64,000 nucleotides of DNA from the NCBI GenBank assembly GCA_023525715.1, contig CM042012.1:56602705-56666704 (forward strand), in the 5' to 3' direction. This document shows positions 57,688 to 64,000 of the stretch, piece by piece; positions within the stretch are counted from its first letter, which is position 1, and each line of letters opens with the position of its first letter. The translations under genes were made by a program, and so were the position numbers. Under the pieces are notes generated by a model. It saw nothing but the letters and a program-made list of their open reading frames with translations, did no database searches and was not told where the DNA came from. The stretch comes from Cichorium intybus (Eukaryota > Streptophyta > Magnoliopsida > Asterales > Asteraceae).

Positions 57688-58805
57688 ATGGCAGTCACTC
57701 AAAGTAACGGTGGACCAGATGCGGGTGCCTCGAGTGGGGGAGGACCGACTGATGAAAATCTCCGCAACCTGATAGCGGAGGAGGTTTCGCGAGAAGTGTT
57801 GGCTGCGATACCTCAGTTCTTTGGTACGATTAAGGCTGAGCTATGGGCAATGCTCGAGGAGCGACTGGCTACTCAGGGCACATCACGTGCTAGGGATGCA
57901 AGTTATAAGGACTTTTCGGCTTGTTCGCCTCCGGTGTTTGATGGGGGCAGGGATCCGATTGTCAGTAAGCGGTGGATTTCCGCGGTAGAAGGTGCGTTCC
58001 GCACCTGTTCATGTCCTGAGAACTCCAAGGTAACATTTGCAGTGAATCTTCTAAGAGAGGGTGCAAAATATTGGTGGGAAATACAAATTGGATGCCATTA
58101 CGTGGCAGCAGTTTAAGGAACAGTTCAAACTGGAGTATGTTCCACAGGTGGAAATGGAACGCTTGGCGCAGGAATACCTGAATCTGACCCAGACCACTGA
58201 GATGGTGACGGAGATCACCAAAAAGTTTAATGAGCGAGCACTCTTCTGTCTAGAGTTTGCGGCGACCTTGCGTATGAGAATGACTCGATATTTGGCGACG
58301 CTTCGTACAGACATTCGAGAATTTGTGTCTGCTGCTAGGCACCAAAACCTTACCGATATGATCCCGGCCGCTCGGGCCCGAGAATTGGAATTGGAAACCC
58401 AACAAAAACAGAAGCGTCTGGCGCCTACTCAGACTCAGCAGGTGTCGAAGAAATTTAGAGGGGCAGATCAGGGAAAGCAAGGGCAAAGGAGCCATGGCAA
58501 GTGTAGTAAATGTGGAAGGAATCATGAGGGGCGTTGCTGGGTGTTAATATGCCATAAGTGTGGGAAGGAGGGCCACTATGCTAAAGATTGCCGTCAAGAG
58601 GTAAAGATTTGTTTTAATTGTAATCAGGTAGGCCACTTCAAGGCCCAGTGTCCCCATCTGACTCAGGGAGTGGTTTAGAATCCGGCACCCACTACACTCT
58701 GGATTACCGATGGTAGGCAGGGGAAAGGGGAAGCCCCTAAGACCAAGGGTCGAGCATTCGTCATGACCGCCGAGGAGGCACAGGATGCGCCCGACGTCGT
58801 CACGG
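57688..58805 (+). pseudogene. Ty3 gag, frameshifted
   Basis: The start is the ATG at 57688 (MAVTQSNGGPD); an in-frame ATG at 57646 precedes it, but the family normally begins with a short acidic/Gly-rich head like this one. The core gag segment includes FDGGRDP and LLREGAKYWW. A frameshift near 58068 moves the frame, which resumes at TWQQFKEQFKLEYVPQVE and runs through RARELELETQ. Three zinc knuckles follow at about 58500-58660: CSKCGRNHEGRC, CHKCGKEGHYAKDC and CFNCNQVGHFKAQC. A nonsense TAG lies at 58676-58678; beyond it the frame stays open to the proposed splice donor at 58806. Gag forms the virus-like particle and binds RNA. Confidence 0.88.
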
Positions 58806-58873
58806 GTACTCTTTCTTTACTTACCTCGTGTTTGTGGCGTGTGTAATTAATGTGTCTATTATGCTTTGATTAG
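58806..58873 (+). other. Putative 68-nt intron between gag and protease
   Basis: The frame runs to ACGG|GTACTC at 58805/58806 and resumes at TTAG|GAACATTC (58873/58874). The segment in between is T-rich with in-frame stops (TAA at about 58844), begins GT and ends AG with a TTTGATTAG acceptor. Removing it restores the frame directly from the gag tail to the protease (FLVNSTPTFVLFDSGA). Its size is near the lower limit of plant introns. It is inferred from sequence only. Confidence 0.55.
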
Positions 58874-61800
58874 GAACATTCTTAGTCAACTCTACGCCTA
58901 CCTTTGTACTGTTTGATTCGGGTGCTAGTCATTCTTTTGTGTCTGCCGTTCTGGGAAAGAGTTTCGGTATTGCTTTAGGAACTCTTCATCGCCCGTTAGA
59001 AGTAGAAATTGCGGATGATAAAACCGTGCAAGCGACTAGTGTTTATCGGGGATGTGAAGTAGTGATTCAAGGAATAAAGCTTCTGATCGATCTCATCCCT
59101 ATACCGTTGAGTGACTCTCGAGTCATCATCGGTATGGATTGGTTGGGTCGGCATGAATCATGGATTGATTGTAAGAACAAATGAGTGTGGATTCAAACCC
59201 CAAGTGGGGGAGAGCTGGTTGTGCAGGGTGAGAGGAGGAATAAGGGTGCAGCTTTCTATTCAGCTGCTAGAGTACGCAGACATTTTCAACATGGAGGATC
59301 GGGATTTGTGGCTTATGTTTTAGACAGACGAGAAAAGAAGCCACAGCAGAAAGCAGGTGATATACCGGTGGTTCGGGATTTTCCTGATGTTTTTCTCGAG
59401 GACCTGCCTGGCGTACCGCCAAAGAGACAGGTGGAATTTAAGATCGACTTAACTCCCGGTGCGGCTCCAATAGCTAAAGCACCGTATCGTCTTGCGCCTC
59501 CAGAGATGCTGGAGTTGTCTATTCAACTTCGAGAGTTACTGGATAAGGGATTTATTCGACCCAGTTGCTCACCATGGGGAGCGCCTATTTTATTTGTTAA
59601 GAAGAAGGATGGTTCCAATAGGATGTGCATAGATTATCGTGAGCTGAACAAGCTTACGGTGAAGAATCGATATCCATTACCTCACATCGATGACTTATTC
59701 GATCAACTACAGGGAGTCTCGTGGTTTTCAAAAAATTGATTTGCGGTCAGGATACCATCAAATGCGAGTACGGGAGGAAGACATCCCGAAAACGGCTTTT
59801 CGGATGAGGTACGGCCACTTCGAGTTTGTAGTGATGCCGTTTGGACTGACCAATGCCCCTGCAGCTTTTATGGACTTAATGAATCGGGTGTGTCGACCGA
59901 TGTTGGATCGGTCGGTTATAGTTTTCATTGACGATATCTTAGTTTACTCTCGGAGCAGGGAGCAACACGAACAGCATTTAAGGGAAGTATTGGAGACCTT
60001 AAGGAAGGAGAAGCTTTATGCAAAATTATCCAAGTGTGACTTTTGGCTACGGGAGGTTCAGTTTTTGGGTCACATTGTCAACGAGCAAGGAATCATGGTA
60101 GACCCGGCTAAGGTGGAGGCCATGATGCGATGGGAGGTTCCGAAGACTCCCTCTGAAATTAGAAGTTTCTTGGGTCTGGCTGGTTATTAACGTCGTTTCA
60201 TCCAAGACTTCTCAAAGATTGCGGTACCTTTGACTCGGCTAACTAAGAAAAACGCTGCTTTTCGGTGGGGTGAGGAGCAGCAGCAGGCTTTTGAGACTTT
60301 GTGGCAGAAATTGTGTGAAGCTCCAGTTTTAACCTTGCCTGAAGGCATGGAGGATATGGTAGTTTATTGCGATGCATCTATCTCGGGATTGGGGGCAGTC
60401 TTAATACAACGAGGCAGGGTGATTGCTTACGCCTCGCGACAGTTGAAGCCCCATGAGGCTAACTATCCTACTCATGATTTGGAATTGGGAGCGGTGGTCT
60501 TCGCTCTCAAGATTTGGAGACACTATTTGTATGGAGTGAAGTGTACCATCTATACCGACCACAAGAGTTTGAAGTATCTGATGGATCAGGCCAATCTCAA
60601 TATGAGACAGAGAAGATGGTTGGATGTATTGAAAGACTATGATTGTGAGATACACTATCACCCTGGAAAGGCCAATGTGGTAGCGGATGCGTTAAGTCGT
60701 AAGACTTCAGGTACACCCCTTCGATGCGTTTGTCTAAGGATGACAATTGTGACACCGCTGCTTGAGCTGATAAGGAAGGCTCAGGTGGAAGCAAGCAAGA
60801 GCGAGAATTAGAAAGGTGAGAGAATTGTGGGTTAGTTGGCAGCTATGGTCAAAGATAGTAGAGATTTGTTAACTTTCCAGGAGAGAATTTGGGTACCGAA
60901 GCTGGGCGGGGTTCGTCAAACCCTATTGGAGGAGGCACATAAATCCAAGTTCTCTATCCACCCTGGAGCAACTAAAATGTATAGGGACCTGTGCGAATAT
61001 TATTGGTGGCCAGGCATGAAGAGGGAAGTAGCTTGGTTTATCGAAAGATGCATGACCTGTCGTAGGGTCAAGGCCGAGCACCAATGGCCTCATGGTAAAT
61101 TGCAGCCTTTTGAGATCCCAGAATGGAAATGGGAGCATATCACAATGGATTTCATCACGAAGTTGCCAAGAACCCCTCGACATATGGACACTATTTGGGT
61201 TATCGTGGATAGGTTGACTACAAATGCTCATTTCCTCCCCATTCAAGAGACATTCTCTGCAAAGGAATTGGCTAAGGTCTACGTAGATGAGACTATCTCT
61301 CGACATGGTATATCGGTCTCGGTGATATCCGATCGGGATGTCTGATTTACGTCTAGGTTTTGGAAGAAGTTTCATGAGGAATTAGGCACTCGCCTTCATT
61401 TCAGCACGGCATATCACCCTCAGACGTATGGGCAGAGTGAAAGGACGATTCAAACGCTAGAGGATATGCTTAGGGCTTGTGTTATCGATTTTGGCGGGAG
61501 TTGGGATTCCCATCTCCCTCTAGCTGAGTTTTCCTATAATAACAGTTATCACGTGAGCACTGGCAGGGCTCCCTTTGAGATGTTGTATGGAAGGAAATGT
61601 CGGACTCCTATTTGCTGGGGCGAGGTTGGCCAGCGGGTATTGGGTAGTACTGAGGTGGTAATCAAGACAACTGAGTTAATTCAGAAGGTTCGGAAGAGGT
61701 TGTTAACGGCCTAGAGTCGACATAAAAGTTATGCAGATCGGCGCCGGTCCGATCTCAAGTTTCAAGTTGGGGATTATGTTCTTCTTAAGGTTTCACCTTG

Positions 61801-62215
61801 GAAGGGAGTCATTCGTTTTAGGAAGCGAGGAAAGCATGGCCCTAGGTACATTGGACCTTACCGAATCATCACCCGTGTTGGTAAGGTAGCTTACCGGTTG
61901 GAGCTGCCCGAGCAGCTTAGTCAGATTCACGACACGTTCCACGTTTCGCAACTCAGGAAGTGCATTACTGAGGAATCTACAATAGTACCTTTGGAGGATA
62001 TTCAATTAGATGAACGCCTAAATTATGTGGAGCGACCAATTGCCATCATTGAAAGGAAGATAAAGACTTTACGAAATAAAACAATAGGATTAGTTAAAGT
62101 TCGGTGGCAACATCGAAAAGGGTCCGAGTGGACTTGGGAACCGGAGGAGGAAATGCGGAGGCATTATCCAGAATTGTTCACCGGCGCGGATTTCGGGGAC
62201 GAAATCCAGTTAAGT
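58874..62215 (+). pseudogene. Ty3 pol: protease, RT, RNase H, integrase, chromodomain
   Basis: Protease with FDSGASHSF at about 58910 and the GMDWLGRH end near 59135. Nonsense TGA at 59182. RT starts near 59380 (FPDVF) with CIDYRELNKLTVKNRYPLP; a frameshift near 59735 interrupts it at the F-S-K-I-D-L strand. The RT active site FIDDILVYS (about 59925) is intact. Nonsense TAA at 60188. RNase H region (VVYCDAS, YTDHKSLKYL) at 60350-60700. Nonsense codons at 60809 and near 60833. Integrase has CMTCRRVK, then catalytic positions in TMDFITKLP, SDRD and GQSERTIQ; a TGA at 61343 directly follows the second. Nonsense TAG at 61712. The C-terminal VRWQHRKGSEWTWEPEEEM near 62095-62150 resembles the chromodomain of Del/Tekay elements. 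Confidence 0.9.
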
Positions 62216-62224
62216 GGGGGAGAA
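62212..62224 (+). other. Polypurine tract of Ty3 element
   Basis: AAGTGGGGGAGAA directly before the 3' LTR. Confidence 0.85.
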
Positions 62225-62225
62225 T

Positions 62226-63576
62226 TGTACGACCCGTTCCGCCGAGGCGCGGCCAGGACGGATCCGCGGTGCGGCTCGGGAGAGATCTGGATCTGCGGCG
62301 CGGTGCGCCGCTAATGAGAAAAACCCTAATTCGATTCAACGCCTATATAAAGGGCCCCAGCCCTAGGGTTCGTGTTTTTGGGAAATTTCTAGAGTGGAGT
62401 AGACTGGTTTCAGCAGAGACTCTTTGGTTCCAAGGCTTTGGAGGTTTGAAGAAAAAGATACAACGTGGGGAAAGGCTTTTAGTCTATCGGGTGCATTCCT
62501 CTGTTCTCCAGAAGCAAGGTAAGAGGATCTACCTTCTGATATTTCATTTTCATCTCGTCATAAGGTGTTACCCATTGGTTTGTAGCCTTAGATGAATTGT
62601 AACACTTAGGGTTTGGACCAAGGACATGCATGGACTTGCATTTCCATAAGGAAGTGATCTTAGGGTAGTTTTTGATCCTAGGAAGGGTGTAGAAAGGAAC
62701 CCTAGCCGATTGATGTACTGTTAAGCGCTAAACATATTTTGGAATGTTACGAGCCACGACGCGGACTGGCTATGTCAGCGGCGCGGACTCGGCTGAACCC
62801 CCGTAATTGTGCAATGGTAGCCGCGCCGCGTGGGGCGAGAAGCCACGCCGCGGCGAGCGACTGTTTGACCCTAAGGTTTAGTTTTGACCGTGGTTTGGTG
62901 GTAAACGTTGGGTCTGACTTTTAGGCAAGTCTATAGGTGTTTGGTCAGTGCTTGACATGTTGTGTATGTGGGATATAGGTGTGTGAACGAGCTAAGTGGG
63001 GATATTAAAGTATATTTGTGCGGTTTCAAATCAGGTGAGTATCCTCACCTTACTATATGATGTTGCATGTTAGGCATCTTGTGTGTTATTTACAGTTATA
63101 TGATTTTCTCTATATCTGTGGTTATTTGTTGTTGGGCTCAGTACTGATGCGTGTCCACTCGTAGCTGTTGTATGGCGAGTTGGACTATTGCCTTGTCCCA
63201 TAGCTGTTGTATGATGGGTAAAACCTTCCCATGTCCATAGCTGTTGTATGATGGACGCCCGTAGCTGTTGTATGGTGGGTAGGGTCGGGTCGTTCTCGAG
63301 GACGGGTTGTTTAATGTGTGGGCATGTATGGTAATTTGTGGACTCGCTAAGCTTTAAGCTTACCCATTGATTTTATAACATTTCAGGTATTTCAAATGAC
63401 AAAGGGAAGGGCAAGGCGTGACGGTGGCGCATCGCATACAAGAGATTTATTTTAATGAACTATATTAGTATTTTCAAATGTTTCCGCTGTTGGTTTAAGT
63501 AATATGTTGAACAGTTTTACTTTTTGGAATAAATATTTTATTGGAACCTTAGAAATTTTGAAATTGGGGCGTTACA
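62226..63576 (+). repeat. 3' LTR of Ty3 element
   Basis: 1351 bp, starts TGTACGACCC. A GC-rich cassette at 62243-62313 lies about 30 bp upstream of TATATAA (62344-62350), with a second quartet at 62752-62860. Four minisatellite units lie at 63161-63280. It ends GCGTTACA and is followed directly by TATAAATAGGG of another LTR. Confidence 0.9.
62243..62313 (+). promoter_or_regulatory. GC-rich cassette upstream of LTR TATA box
   Basis: Blocks GAGGCGCGGCCAGG, CCGCGGTGCGGCTC and CTGCGGCGCGGTGCGCCGC. The last is contiguous with the AATGAGAAAAACCCTAATTCG leader that precedes TATATAA. In the 5' LTR the cassette is shortened. Confidence 0.5.
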
Positions 63577-64000
63577 TATAAATAGGGAGCCCCATCACCC
63601 CATTCATTCACCAATTCTCAAGGATCTCTCCTTTCTCTCTCTAGTTTATTTCTTGCTTTGGTTCTAGGTGTGAGCCATAAGAGGCACGACAATTGTGGTG
63701 CTTGATTCCAAAGGTTTAAAGGTATATAGTTCTAATCTCTCTTTAGAATTTTGATTTATACCTTAGTGTTCTTAGTTATAGGTTCAATAGAGAAAACATA
63801 TATCCTTATTAGGTTGCATGTGAACTTAAGATTTCAGTTTATACTTTGCATAGAACCCTTCAGTGGTATCAGAGCTTTTGATCTGTTTTCTATTGAATAG
63901 TTATAATAGAAGAACTGTTATTAGGGTTCATAGAAATTAAACCCTTAGCCTCATATGGTTTGACTTTTGGCTAGGGTTTTAGCAACCCTAGCCTCCACCC
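63577..64000 (+). mobile_element. Fragment of a Copia-like LTR and its internal start
   Basis: It opens on TATAAATAGGGAGCCC, a TATA box as in the LTR at 661-1438. It continues with GAGGCACGACAATTGTG(G)TG, GGTTGCATGTGAACTTA and an LTR end ACCCTTCA at 63862, then the primer site TGGTATCAGAGC at 63864-63875. All of these align with the 3' part of 661-1438 and its downstream leader at clearly lower identity. The 5' part of this LTR is missing because the Ty3 element abuts its TATA box. The element runs off the window. Confidence 0.8.

Larger units (their letters stand above)
55517..63576 (+). mobile_element. Del/Tekay-type Ty3 LTR retrotransposon (chromovirus), disabled
   Basis: LTRs lie at 55517-56905 and 62226-63576 and end in (A/G)TTACA. 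A Met-type primer-binding site is at 56909 and a polypurine tract (AAGTGGGGGAGAA, about 62212-62224) precedes the 3' LTR. The domain order gag, three zinc knuckles, protease, RT, RNase H, integrase, chromodomain-like C-terminus is that of plant chromoviruses of the Del/Tekay clade. Several nonsense codons and two frameshifts are present. No target duplication is seen (GATTT left, TATAA right), because the left side joins a truncated duplication. Confidence 0.92.

Overview
This window is intergenic, transposon-rich DNA from a large plant genome, most likely a eudicot. The evidence is nested LTR retrotransposons of plant-specific lineages (Copia, an Athila-like Ty3 element, chromodomain Ty3 elements of Del/Tekay type), tRNA-Met and tRNA-Asp type primer-binding sites, a hAT-like MITE, a CACTA end, a tRNA-derived SINE, very long (TA)n tracts and one nepenthesin-type aspartic protease gene. 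The species cannot be fixed from the sequence alone.

Layout. 1-342 is AT-rich flank. 343-12578 is a Copia element (+) with target duplication GTTTC; its gag-pol reads in one frame but carries several nonsense codons. Sixteen bases after its gag ATG sits a second LTR element (661-8195, duplication AGATA) with two 778-bp LTRs that are almost identical, around about 6 kb that no longer code. 12654-31025 is an Athila-like element (-) with gag, protease and ATHILA ORF-1 remnants but no recognisable RT or integrase. It is split between gag and protease by a Del/Tekay-like element (17939-27469, -, duplication TTTCG), and its 5' LTR carries a 495-bp hAT-like MITE with 8-bp duplications. 31026-36403 is the only gene-like interval: a poly-C/poly-G pair, a CACTA terminus, an aspartic protease gene (33789-35029, -) and a foldback MITE.

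36438-55505 is a tandem duplication with a unit of about 10.6 kb. Both copies are full of long (TA)n tracts that separate non-coding elements with terminal inverted repeats. Several of these elements carry arrays of short ATTC...GAAT palindromes. Each copy also holds a possible 62-residue secreted peptide ORF. 55517-63576 is a Del/Tekay-type Ty3 element (+) with gag, protease, RT, RNase H, integrase and chromodomain, all broken, and an apparent 68-nt intron between gag and protease. 63577-64000 is the 3' part of an LTR plus the start of the interior of an element related to the one at 661-8195.

No coordinated gene system is present; the window records nested insertion and duplication. The two most interesting signals are (1) a quartet of CGCGGCGCG-like motifs arranged pair-spacer-pair, recurring in at least three unrelated LTR families and placed just upstream of a TATA box in several of them, and (2) a group of (TA)n-bounded inverted-repeat elements, each with its own internal array of ATTC-core-GAAT palindromes.
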